64,000 nucleotides of DNA from Telopea speciosissima (lineage: Eukaryota > Streptophyta > Magnoliopsida > Proteales > Proteaceae): positions 26,945,501 to 27,009,500 of the forward strand of contig NC_057916.1 in the NCBI RefSeq assembly GCF_018873765.1, given 5' to 3'. Below are positions 24,231-36,800 of this stretch, in pieces. The translations under genes and the position numbers were made by a program. The notes beneath the pieces are model-generated. The model was not told where the DNA came from. It did no database searches and saw only the letters and a program-made list of their open reading frames with translations. The number at the start of each line of letters is the position of its first letter. The stretch's first letter is position 1.

Positions 24231-24619
24231 ACAATGATCTGAATTAAAATCCTCTCTAATTCCCTAAAAGTGCAACGTGATGTAATTCGGAATCGGCCAA
24301 GATCGATGCCGATTCGAATCTATTACAATCTCTCGATTAATGTACAAAATCTAGGGCTCTGGCAGATATTATTGGCTCGATTCTGATTGATTCCAAACTG
24401 ATAACCCGATTCCGTTTCAGCTGGACCCCATCCACATCAGATTCTGAATTTAATAACTTCAGTTTTCTCAACGTCAACAACTACCCTTTTTTCTGCTTCT
24501 TGTGGCTCAATTTTCTGCACACCAATTACTACTTCTACTTGCTTACGAGAAAGACCTTCTACTGCAGAGTTTACACGCATTTTATAATTTGATAGCAGAC
24601 GGAGGGAGAATTATACAAG

Positions 24620-24821
24620 GTAATACCATATTGTTGGGTCGCCTTTCGTCCTCGTACGTTAATCTTCCACCTGGTACCTGGGTTTTTTTTTTCTATCCTT
24701 TAGACCCCAATTATTCTTAGGATTTCTACCATTTTTGTTTCTTTTCTGCAAATATCATCTGACAATTCCGGGTTCTTTTTATTTCGACCCAATGCCTCTG
24801 ATCGAATCGGTAATTGCATAG
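24620..24821 (+). other. Putative 5' UTR intron of PAE gene
   Basis: Donor CAAG|GTAATACC at 24619/24620 and acceptor TTGCATAG|GTTCTG at 24821/24822, 13 bp before the ATG at 24835. Predicted from splice-site shape only. Confidence 0.4.
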
Positions 24822-24834
24822 GTTCTGCACTTCA

Positions 24835-27800
24835 ATGGCGAACCCTCGGCTTCGTGGGTTGACTTGGTTGAGGCAAAAATGGGGAAGAAAGGACTGGGCC
24901 ATCGCGGCTACAGGATTCACACTTCTCATGCTGGCTATCATAGTCACATTAGAAACTTGGACTCAAGAGACCGAGTCGAGTGTAAACCAATATTTCAATC
25001 CCGATCCACCTCTTGTCGATTTGACATTGTTAAGTAATAATGCCATGGAGAAAGGAGCGGGTAATGAAGAAGAGAGATTTTCTAATTCACTGAGTTTTTT
25101 GAGCTATAAATTGGTTTATCTTTCTTTCATTGAGGCATGAAGCATTTCCATCTGGGTGATTGATATTAACTCCATCATTAGCAACTAAACATTTTGAGTT
25201 CGATATTTATTTTTAGTATGATCTTTGTTGCAGTTTGTTTAGATGGGAGCCCACCTGGATACCATTTCCTAAAGGGTTTTGGCTCTGGTGCTAATAATTG
25301 GCTTCTTCATTTAGAGGTATCTCCCTTTGCTTATTAACAAGTTTTGCGATTGTCAACTGTATTCCCTCATGGTGATGATAAAAAATTTGGATGTTGTAGC
25401 TTGGTCTGCAACTCTGCACATTGCTTTTTAGTGATTATATTGGCTTCAATTGCTTTAGAATTCCAGTTAGGATCTTAACAAAGGAAGACATGGTTTAAGT
25501 CTCCACCAATTATTTATTTATTTAGGAAGGATGATGGAATTGTTTCTTTGTGTTTTTTGTAGTTTTATTAATTATAGTTCGTTTTCTAGTAACCATAACA
25601 AAAATCAATGGTTTTTTTTTTTTAATGCTTGTAGGGTGGAGGTTGGTGTGATACAGTGGCATCATGCTCAATGCGTAAAAGGACGGCATTAGGATCCTCA
25701 AAGTACATGAATCGCCAAGTTCCATTTTCGGGCATTTTAAGCAATGATCCTTCACAGAATCCTGGTATGTGTATGTGTATGTGTTCCTCAGATACTACAC
25801 ATGGCTTAGGTTGTGGAGTTTTCATAACAATATATTCCTTTCTGAGTTGCCTCTGTATTCCTAGTTTCTGAGCTACATGTTTTGAACTTGAGATGTTGTG
25901 TATCACCTAATTCACTCTACAGATGATAGTACTTTATAGGACACGTATGGGTTGTGTCCGAAATTTGTTAACTCACTTTTGCATTGGACATTATCAAGAA
26001 TCATACCAGTTGATTTTTTTCCTTTCTGATAAGTATTACTCGAAATGTTCGACAGAGTGATTACTTCTGTGACAATGTCAGAGTATAAAATCAGTAATGA
26101 AAGAAAAAGAGATTGAAGAAGAGAGAGAGAAGGCTGCTAGAGAGTCTAACAACTGATGGTTGTAGTCTCCTCTCCATATTATTATATAAGTTTCAGATTA
26201 CACAGTTTCCTAATCAGACTAGGAAAATAAATCAGCAACCTAATCTAGAGACAAAGTATTCTAAACTAATAAGGAACAACTAAAGAGATAAGAAAGCAAC
26301 ACCTAAGCAACCTAAACACTGCCTCTGGGACATATCAACAATAATCCATGATAGAGGGACTCCCCCTATCATGGTATACAATAACACAACCAATATCCCA
26401 CGTTTTAACACTCCCCCTCAAGCTGGTGCATACAAGCCACCCATGCCCTGCTTGGAATAGTCTTTCCAGAACATAGGACCAAAAGGAGGCTTGGTAAACA
26501 AGTCACCAAGCTAATCAGCAGAGGAAACGAATGGAGTAGCAATAAGTTTCTTTATGACAACAACTCTCACAAAATAACAATCAACTTCAATGTGTTCGGT
26601 TCGCTCCTGAAACACCGGGTTGCTAGCAATGTAGATAGCTGCTTGGATATCGCAAAACATCTTCATGGGTTTAGTAACTGGAAAACCCAACTCTTGATGT
26701 AAAGACCTCAACCACATCAACTCGGTTGCGAGTATGAGCCATAGCTCGATCTGCTCCTAGCCATAATTATGCTTATTGCTTCGTCAAGTGACTAGATTTC
26801 CGCCAACAAATGTATAATATCTTGTGGTCGATAACCCCCCCTTTTTTTTTCTTCCCTTCCCCCCCCCTCCCCCCCCCCCCCCCCCCCCCCCCCCCCCTTC
26901 CCCCCCCCCCCCCCCCCCCCCCTTTCGACGATTGCTTCGTCAAGTGACTAGATTTCCGCCAACAAATGTATAATATCTTGTGGTCGATTTACGATCACCA
27001 TCAGTACCAGCCCAGTCAACATCTAATGTAGATCGAAATATGAAAAAAAGGACCAAAACACTGTTCACGTGAACAGTGTCACAATCCATATTTGGCTTGT
27101 GTGGGGATGCTTTTTAGAAGATCTCATGGGCCCATCAAGTGGAGAAAGATTCTATCCTAATGCTGCCATAGTTTAGTTTCTATTTTCAGTTTTAGAACGT
27201 ATATTTTATTTCATTGCAATAGAATCTTTGGTAGTTTCTAATTTCAGTTTGTCACTATTTTTGTTTTTAGAAGTTTCTATTTTGATGTATGGCAGCTAGA
27301 TTTATAGGAAGTTTCTATTTTGGTTGTAAGCTACTTGGTTGCAAACACTTTCTATTTTGGGTTCAACCCTTGAGTCTATATAATGTAATGCCCTTAAAGG
27401 CTTCCAACGGTTGGAGATTGAAGAAAATAGAGAGCTATGGCTTGAAGCTGTGAGACAGTGAGAGGCAGTGGCTGTGGGATTCAGCAACGGTGAGAGGCCG
27501 TGGGTGAGAGACCCTGGACTGAGAGACTTCCCTATCCCCCTTTCCATATCCTCTTCTTCTTCTTCTTCTTTTTCCATACCCGTTTATGTTCTTCTTTCAT
27601 ATATAAACAGAAAAGAGAAATTAAAAAAAGGCCAAATGTTCTCTGTGCTAGGGACGCAGGATGCGCCCAGACACGTAGGGTGGGTGGGTGAAATGACCAC
27701 CTTTTCCCCCTTGAATGGCAGAAATACCCACCCCATGTGTCTGGGAGCAGCTTGCGCTGCGGCACAGAGAACATCAGCCCTTAAAAAAAATTAAGTTATT

Positions 27801-30800
27801 CAATTTTGTTATCCCTTATTTTATTGATCCTGCAGCAATCAATCTCCGACTGGTTTTTCCCTGATTCGAGGTCGAGTTTGCATTAACATCAGAAAACCTA
27901 TTGGATCAATAGTATGATGAAGATGATAAATGAGCCCCTTTCCTAGAGCCCCCTTCAGTTGCTTTAAAATATGACAAGCTGACTCCAAATGAACCTGCTT
28001 TGGTGACTGCATGAATTGGCTAATTACACCAACAACAAAGGAAATGTCTGGTCTGGTAACAGTTAACTAGATTAGCTTTCCTGCAAGCCTGCTATACTGA
28101 TGCAAATCTTTGAACTCGTCATCGTCACTTGCCCCAAGCTTTTTATGTGGGTCCATAGGAGTGTCAATGGGCTGGGAAGTGAACATACCAGTCTCAGTTA
28201 ACAGGTCTAACACATACTTCCTCTATGAGAGACTAATTCCTTTCTTGCTTCGTAGAACTTCTAATGTAGATCAGTCACAAGTGATAACTAGTCCACAAAA
28301 GGATCGTAAACTTCAGGTCCAGCAACAGTAAATACTTCGATCGGTTCTTAGATTTGTAAGAAACCTTGGAACAATAAATAAAAGAACAAGAAATCAAAGA
28401 AGGGAAGAAGAAGATAGGGTAGTCTCTCACCCGCGGCCTTTTACCGTACCTTGGTCTCTCATCAATGGCATCTCACCATAGTCTCTCACAGAGCAAAGCA
28501 CAAAGCTATGTTTTCCCCCCCCCCTCAATCTCATTAATTCAAATTCGTGTCCAAGGCTGTGCCTCCTTACAAACTTACATAGAAGATTCAAAAAACAGAC
28601 TCAAATACTAAAAAGGAAAGGCCTAACCCAATTCTTAACTAAAAAGACAACCTAAATTTACTAGGAAGTGAAATAATAAAGGAAACAGACTCAAAACAGA
28701 ACTCTAGTTAAACTGATGAAGTAAATCCCGTTTTCCTACTTTATACCCATATTTTAGGCACATTAAAGTGGCCCATTACAAAGAAAACCCATGGGATCAA
28801 AGGCCCAACATATACATAACCCAACTCAAAGCTTATTTCCAATAAATTAGTCCTTTAGGTGACTAATCTGCATCAACATCAATGCCAAGGAACTACTTGA
28901 GAGCACACAGATCTTTCATCTGAAAATGTTGATGACGATAACTTTTACCTCTGCAATTCTAGAGGCATCGTCTCTAGACATAATAAGATCATCGACATAG
29001 ACAACCAGTACAACCACCTTAGAGCCCTGGTGCCGTACAAACACAGAGTGGTCAAAGTAGCATTGTGAGAAACAACGAGTAATAATAGAGCTGAACTTGT
29101 CAAACTAGGCTCTAGGTGAGTATTTCAATCCATATATTGCCTTCTGAAGTTTGTAGACTATCAGAATTCTCCCCCTGAGCAACATACTCGGGTGGTTGCT
29201 CCATATAAACTTCCTATCACCATACAAGAGTGCATTTTTATGTCCATCTGATACAGAGGCTAGTCTAAATTCACAGCCAAAGATATTAGTACATGAACAG
29301 AATTTAAACAAGCCACAGAGAAAAGTCTCAAAATAATCCACTCCATATGTCTAAGTATACACCCCTTTACTACCAATCGAGCTCAACAGGTCATCTGTAT
29401 TGTACTCGATAGTATACACCCAGTGACGCTGCACAAAATCTTTGGAGGTAGATCTACTAGAGTCCATGTCTGGCGGGATAGTAAAACATCCATCTCCATA
29501 GCCACTTTCTAACCAGGATGAGACAAAGTTTGGAATTGAGTTAGTAGACAAAGAAAAAGCAAGATGATGATATGGAGATGGAAGGCGATAAATAGACACA
29601 TGATTTTCTATGGGATAGGTAGTCATGGATTTTTTAGTGTAGGAACAGGTACCTTTCGGTAGAGCAACTAGTAAGTTAGCAGGAATGTCAGTACCAGGAT
29701 CACACTGTATGTTGGGCTGAGAAGGGAACCGAACATGATGATGGAGGCACTATCTTCTGTGGTGCTGATATACCTGTAGTGAAGGGGCAGTAGATATGGA
29801 AGGTGCTTCAAATGTGTTGTAATGGGATTCAAGGGTAATATTGTCCATAGGGGTATTATTGTCTTTGTATCAATTCTGGAATGTTCCTTCATATATTATA
29901 AATAATGAGGCTGTGAACACATTTTTCATAAGCCAGTATTTCAAGGAATTCCACATGGTATCAGAGCGGGAATCCATCCGGGAATCCTGGAAGAAATAAG
30001 TTTTCGGTTCTCCTCTCCCCTTCTCTCTCTCGCGATGGTGACTTAGCCCTACCACCACCGTCACACCTCCGCCCACCTTCCACCTCCTTTCCGCCAATCC
30101 TCCACCACCGCTACACCTCCCTTCCGCCTTCCACACCTCTCGGCCACCCCTCCAACCTTCCGCCCCCCCTTTCCTGATTTCCCGAGGCCCTCCCGAGGTT
30201 CTCTCTTCTCGCGGGAGGGTTTCCCCATCACCTGCTGCTACCGCCCTTTGTTTCTCACCCTTGGTGGTGAGTTGACTCCCACCATGGGTTGTTCCTGCCT
30301 GTTATGCATTTAACATTACTCTTTCTGAATTTTTCTTTCTACTCGGTGGTTTTTTTATTGCAAGTTTTCTGCTCAGCAGCCATGCCAGGAGATTCCGATA
30401 TTACAACCGCATCCTCTGGACCCGAAGGAACGTCTCAGCGTGAGTTTCTTCCGTTCCCTACCAGCTCCATTAAATTAAATGGAAGCAATTACCTGATGTG
30501 GTTGCGCTCCTGCCTCTTAGCTATCAGTGGTCTCTCTGGCTATATCACGGGAGCGGTTGCCTTCTAATGCTGGTTTTGCACAAGACAAGTGGGAGACTTC
30601 CAACTTTTTTGTAATGTCATACCTCATTAACTCTATGTATCAAGAGATCGCCGGGTGTTATTTCCTTCTTGACATGGCTGCGAGGATCTGGAAAACAGCC
30701 AAAGATACCTACTCTCGAGTGGGCAATGCTGCCTCCTGTTATGAACTCCGTCCAAAAATTCTTTCCACCAAGCAATTGGAGTTGTCTCTTTCCCAGTATT

Positions 30801-33800
30801 ATTCCAAGTTGTGTACCATGTGGCAACAATTGGATTTCTATGGGACTTTTACCGCTACTTGTGAGGTGAACACTATTGTGTTTTGGGAAGAGGACCTACG
30901 TGTCTTTGATTTTCTTGTCGGGCTGAACATTGAATTTGATAAAATCCAGGCAATAGTGCTCACTCGTGATCCTCTTCCTACTCTGGAACAAGCTTATGCC
31001 ATTATTGCTGTTAAAGACAGTCGCCGGGCAGCCATGGTTCACCCTGTTACATAGGAGCTTTCTGCTCTTCTGTCTGGTTCGCAGCCCCGTGGTAACATTT
31101 CTCGTAATACTGGAAGTGATCGTGTGAGCAATGATTGTCCTCCGGTCAAATGTGATTACTGTGGCAAGGAACAACATACAAAGGATTGCTACTGGAAGCT
31201 TCATGGTCGTCCTGTAGACACCCGTGGGCGTGGCCCAAATCGTTCTACCACAGTATGGGCTAACCAGGCATCCTCTGATGATCAATCTGTTGATCAGTTC
31301 GGCCTTCTTTCCTAGGATGAGATGCAACATCTGCGCACTTTGATGACCAGGCTGGATACTCTTGGTTCTTCTTCCACATCTACGGCTGCCTTTGCCATTT
31401 CCTTACCCAAAAATTCTGGTTCAAGTATTTCTTTTAGTGGTAGTTGCTCCTCATCATTTCCAACTCTTAGGTAATTGACTCTGGAGCAACGGATCACATG
31501 AGAGGTTCTTTCTCCATTTTTTTGAATTACTCTTCTTTACCAGATAATACAACAGTCCATGTTGTTGATGGTTCTCTTTCCCCCATCTCTGGGAAGGGAA
31601 CTGTCCAGTGTTTACTTTCCATGCGTATTTCCTCCGTTTTACATGTTCCCAAATTTTCTACTAATCTCTTGTCTATTAGTAGTATCACCAAGGACTTGTA
31701 CTGCAAAGTAATATTTTTTCCTACTCATTGTTTGTTTCAGGACTTGGACACGGGTCGTTTGATTGGTAGTGGTAAAGTGGTTGGTGGTCTTTATGTGCTT
31801 AAAGACTCCTCTCTTGACAAATCTGTTTTGGTTTCTCAGGCCCCTACTTCTGGTGTTTCGGATTCTGCTCTTGCTGAACTTAATAAGTGGCATTGTCGTC
31901 TTGGCCACCCGTCACTTGGCGTGCTTTCTATTTTATTTCCTAGTTTGGTTAAATGTTGTAATCCCAATAATTTTAGTTGTGATGCTTGCACCTTTGCAAA
32001 ACAAACTAGAGCAATTTATCCTATTTCAGACAATAGAAGTTTAATCCCTTTTGGTTTGATTCACTTGGATGTATGGGGCCCTGCCCGTTGTAAGTTGACT
32101 TCTAGATACCGGTGGTTTGTTACTTTTATAGATTGCTTTAGTAGGATCACCTGGGTTTATTTGATGAATAAAAAAAGTGATGTGTTTACATGTATTCAAC
32201 CATTTCACAAGATGGTTGAGACTCAATTTGATGCCCATGTGAAGATTTTTCGTATAGACAATGGGAAGGAGTACATGGACAGCCGTTTTCGCAGTTACTT
32301 GGACTCTCATGGCATTATACATCAAACCTCTTGTGTTGACACCCCAGCTCAAAATGGTGTTGCAGAGGGGAAGAACCGCCACTTATTGGAGTTCGCTCCA
32401 TCATGTTTACCATGAATGTCCCTCCATGCTTTTGGGGGGATGCTGTGCTTGCAGCCGCCTATCTCATTAATAGGCTTCCTACACGGGTTTTGGATGCTCG
32501 CTGCCCTCTTGAAGTACTTCTGGGAACCTCCTCTTTTTTTGTCCCTCCAAAGGTGTTTGGGTGTGTTGTCTTTGCCCGAAACCACCATCCTATTGGTAAA
32601 TTTGATCATAAGGGATTACGATGTGTTTTCTTGGGATATTCTACTACTCAAAAAGGTTACAAATGCTATCACCCCCTACACGAAGGATGTTGGTCACTAT
32701 GGATGTTGTTTTCCGAGAGTCTGAGGCATATTTTTCACCCACTACACCTTTTCAGGGGGAGCCTAGGAGTGAAGAGGTGTCTCTTCTTATTGAACCTTTG
32801 GAAGTTGATGTTCCCACAGTTGAAGAATCATCTACAGAAATAGAACTCCAAGAAGGGATCATTGGACAAGAACAAGAACAACCACTAATCCAAGGAGAAT
32901 TTGGGCAGACTTTTTTTTGGGTAGAAAATTTGAGCAGCCTTTAGTTCAGGGGTAGCCCAGAAAATATGGCAGCTTTAAGGAGACTTTCTCCCGAGGAACA
33001 TGGCACAAAAAGACTACCACCACTGAACCTGCTCCAAGTTCTACTCCTGGAAAGTCTGTTAATGATCCTAGCCTTGATTTATCTATTGCTATCCGGAAAC
33101 CTAAAAGAAGTTGCACTCAACACCCCATCTCCAATTTTGTGTCATATGAATCTTTATCCCCTTCCTTTCGTGCATTTGTCTCTTCTCTATCTTGTATTTC
33201 TATTCCTAACTCTTGGCAAGAGGCAATTGCCGAACAAAAGTGGAAAGAAGCAATGAATGAGGAAATGTGTGCTCTGGCAAAGAACAAAACCTAGGAATTG
33301 ACATCTCTCCCACTTGGAAAGAAACCGGTAGGCTACAAATGGGTCTTTGCTGTTAAACAGAAGGCAGATCGGTCTGTTGAAAGGTACAAGGCCAGATTAG
33401 TTGCAAAAGGGTTTACCCAAACCCATGACATTGATTATCAGGAGACGTTTGCCCTAGTTACGAAGATGAACACAGTCAGAGTGATAATCTCCTGTGTGGT
33501 TAACCAAGGTTGGGAACTGTTAGAATATATGTACTCCAGAATACCCCCACGGTATTCTGGTCCTTTTGGGGTATTTTTATGTTATTAAGTGTAGTTAGCT
33601 TATGTCGGCTATGTGGGTTTTAGTCCCACATCACCTAGCTTAGACTATTTGTAACTTCCCCTCTATTATAAATAGAGGGGCCTTTCTATCAATACAACAA
33701 GCCATTCCATTATTTTATTCCCTCTCTTTGACCCACGGTTCAACCAACATGGTATCAGAGCTGGTCTGATCTAGGTTAGAGAGAAGAAAAAACCCTATTT

Positions 33801-36800
33801 CTCCCTACTTCTCCTCCATCGATCTCTCTCTTCTTCTCCCTTTCTCGGTTTTCTCCTTCTCCTGTTCTTCTTCTTCTCAGCCTATAAAGGGGCAGCACTA
33901 ATGAGGTAAACTAAGAATATCGATGACTTAGTTGCTGCCCCCCCTTTCCTTTCTATCTTTTTATTAAAAAATTTGCTCGAACCCTGCTGGAGCCACATCT
34001 GCGATTTGGAGTTCCCCCTTTCTTTGGAGATCAGATCTCTATTACCTAATGAAAACTGATCCTCCAATTTTGGAGCACCCTATGCAGCCTTTTCCAGCCC
34101 TATTCTGCCCTATTCCAAAACCTAACTTCCCTTTTTTCTTTCTCTCCATCTTTTATTAAGTTTTCCAGCCACAATCCCCAAATCGATCTCACCTTGTCAG
34201 GTTTTTTTTCAAAACCCTGACTCCAATCGATTTTGGGGCTTCCCTTGTCAGATGTATTTAATTTTTCGGGGATAATTTTCTACTACTACCAGCCTTAATC
34301 GACCCCAGTTTGGCCACTATCTAATGGCTGGATTTGTACCTATAGCAAAACCTTCTCAACCTGCTATTTTTGGTTACCTGTTAAAACCCTGACTCAAATC
34401 GACATTAGGGTTACAGGTTTCAGTTCTTGCTGCCTTTTGGAGGGATGCTTACTCCACCTACAAGGAACACTCGACCTCAGTTTCAGCCTCTTTCCAAGTG
34501 TTTGAAGACCCCTAACCCTAATCGATCCTTCTTGTCAGGGTTTTTTTACAAATATCGATTTTAGGGTTAGGGTTAATTGCTGCTATTGGAGTTTTTTGGG
34601 AGGTGTTTCTACCATCAAGAAGGACATTCTACTTCAACTATTCCTGACTTGACGAAGGTCTATTGCATATGATAGCTGCTGCCCTATTTTTCTGTAATTT
34701 TTTGGTGTTTCTCCCACGTGAAGATCAAGTCTCAATTACCAAGGAGATTGGTTATTCGAACTGGAGATCCATTCCAGCAGTGGTGGTCAGCATCTATTAC
34801 CAGAACACATCACCTTTGACAAGTCATCATCACTTTGTTGAAGCCCCCTTCCCTACAATCGATCTTCCCTTTTAGGGTTTGTTACAAAACCCTGACTATA
34901 ATCGATCTAAGGGTTAGGGCAGTCTACTATTGCTGATTTTTTGAAGAGAGTTTTATAAAAATCAGAGGAGTATTCAGCCCCTATTTCAGCATCATTCATC
35001 AGTTTTTTTTGGAAAAATTCAGGTTCATTCTTATGGCTCGGTTTCTCCAATTATCAACCTATTTTTCTTACTTGTTCCTATATGGCTGGCTGCTTCAACT
35101 ACCTATGGATCTGTCTGGTTATTTATCTTACATTTGCTGGTTAGTTTGAGCTTTACTACCTACATGGCTGGTATTATTGTTTGGCTTCTGTAAGCATGGC
35201 TGGTTGATATGTTACTGCTGCCTTTATGTGGTATCTTGCTGCCCTATTATTGTGACTGAGTTTCCTACTATTGGAGATCGAATTTCTTTCATTCTTGAAG
35301 AGTCGAATTTGCTATCCTGGAGATCAGTTTATTTGGGACTACAACAGTGTGTTCCACAGTTCTTGGTTGCAACTACGAACCTATTCAGTTATGTGAAGCT
35401 TTTCTAGTTCATATCTGGCTCACCTTGGAGCTTGAATCCTAGCATTGTTACTAATTCAGATCTGATCCAATTTTTGTTGAAGCTTCTACAATCCATTGGT
35501 GTCCAGATATCTTCGTTTGTTCTTTTAAGCATGTGGGAGTTTATACATTGGGGTTTTTGCACACTTGTTCCTCCTTGTTTGAAGATTGATCAAGCCTTAA
35601 AGACTGGAGCCTTTCCTTACTTCAAATCAGATCTGTATACTTGTCAGATTTGAATATTGGAGTTAGGAGTTTCTCCCCTACAGGAGTTTCCATCAAAAGT
35701 ATTTGTTTGATCGTTTGAAGATGGTTGGAGATTATATGTTGCATTACTTACTCCGTATTTCATTATCCCACTATTTTTTTCTTCACTACCTCCCGAACCA
35801 TACCTTTGGCATAACCCATCACCACCTTGGAAGTTAATGGTATTCTCTTCATTGCCGTTTCTTCTTTTTTCCATTACCCTTGGCAGCTCTTGAAAAATTC
35901 TGGAATATTATGTTTTGCCCTATATCTTACATCATCCCTGTTATGTCCACGTGTATTACACGTGAGGGGGAGATTATATACAGTATACCTGCAGCCATTG
36001 CAGATAGCAGAACTTGCAGGGAACACATGGTGCAAAACATAGAAGGTCAGAGATTTCACCATTGCCAATGGGTATCTACTTTGTTATTGGGTTGAGTTTG
36101 CCGCAAGGGGGAGGTTGGTCTTAAAATTATGAAGATGTTTGGTTATTGCCTGCCTATATGAGGTTCTACAGTTGGGTTGTTTTTCCGCTGCTTGCTCTTT
36201 ACTGCTGCCTGATACATCTGCTCGCTACCCTAGTCAATATCTTCAAGATTATCAGTCCGAGATTCATCACTGGATAGCTGCTGAAGATTGGTGAAAGTTT
36301 ATTGATCAAGTCGGCCCAAGTTTTGAAGATCTAATTTTATAAGTTCTTGAAGGTTTATTTGGGAGCTGCGTTCATCTTGAAGCTGGATTCTGCTACAACT
36401 TATCTTTTCCCATTTTATTTAAGTTGGGCATTAGTACCTTGTATGCGCCAACTTGAGGGGAAGTGTTAGCATTGTTATGAAATTCTTTTTTCATTTAGTC
36501 CAAGCTGGATTTTCTTTCTTTAATATTAGTATAATCCAGCTTGAGGGGGAGTGTTAGAATATATGTATTCCAGAATACCGTGGGGGTATTCTGGTCCTTT
36601 TGGGGTATTTTTATGTTATTAAGTGTAGTTAGCTTATGTCGGCTATGTGGGTTTTAGTCCCACATCGCCTAGCTTAGACTTTTTGTAACTTCCCCTCTAT
36701 TATAAATAGAGGGGCCTTTCTATCAATACAACAAGCCATTCCATTATTTTATTCCCTCTCTCTGACCCACGGTTCAACCAACAGGAACTTCAACAAATGG

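Larger units (their letters stand above)
26411..29814 (-). mobile_element. copia-1: 5'-truncated Ty1/copia remnant in PAE intron 3
   Basis: Minus strand from high to low coordinates: region before RT ([30 protein letters not shown]) at about 29350-29620, RT ([38 protein letters not shown]) at about 28930-29340, RT end ([21 protein letters not shown]) at about 27900-28240, then RNase H ([14 protein letters not shown] at about 27000; [27 protein letters not shown] at about 26510-26720). Gag, protease, integrase and 5' LTR are missing. Two foreign inserts (about 27040-27860 and 28256-28870) and a poly-C artefact interrupt it. Many stops. Confidence 0.85.
33518..36783 (+). mobile_element. Complete non-autonomous LTR retrotransposon nested in copia-2 RT
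   Basis: LTRs 33518-33749 and 36552-36783 are both 232 bp, start TGTTAGAATATATG and end CAACCAACA. PBS TGGTATCAGAGC follows the 5' LTR at 33750, and a purine tract (CTTGAGGGGGAG) precedes the 3' LTR. The 5-bp duplication GGAAC lies on both sides (33513-33517, 36784-36788), and removing the insert restores the RT frame of copia-2. The 2.8-kb interior shows no gag, protease, integrase or RT that I can recognise, only short chance ORFs and repeated phrases such as AAAACCCTGACT...AATCGAT, so it would depend on enzymes from another element (LARD/large TRIM type). Confidence 0.92.

Noticed and set aside
24502-24720. ORF just upstream of the pectin acetylesterase
   Set aside because: Does not match PAE N-termini and crosses the likely 5' UTR intron; the ATG at 24835 gives the membrane anchor and family sequence.
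34663-36095. Short ORFs inside the nested LTR element
   Set aside because: No gag or pol motif; not conserved-looking, so the element is treated as non-coding.
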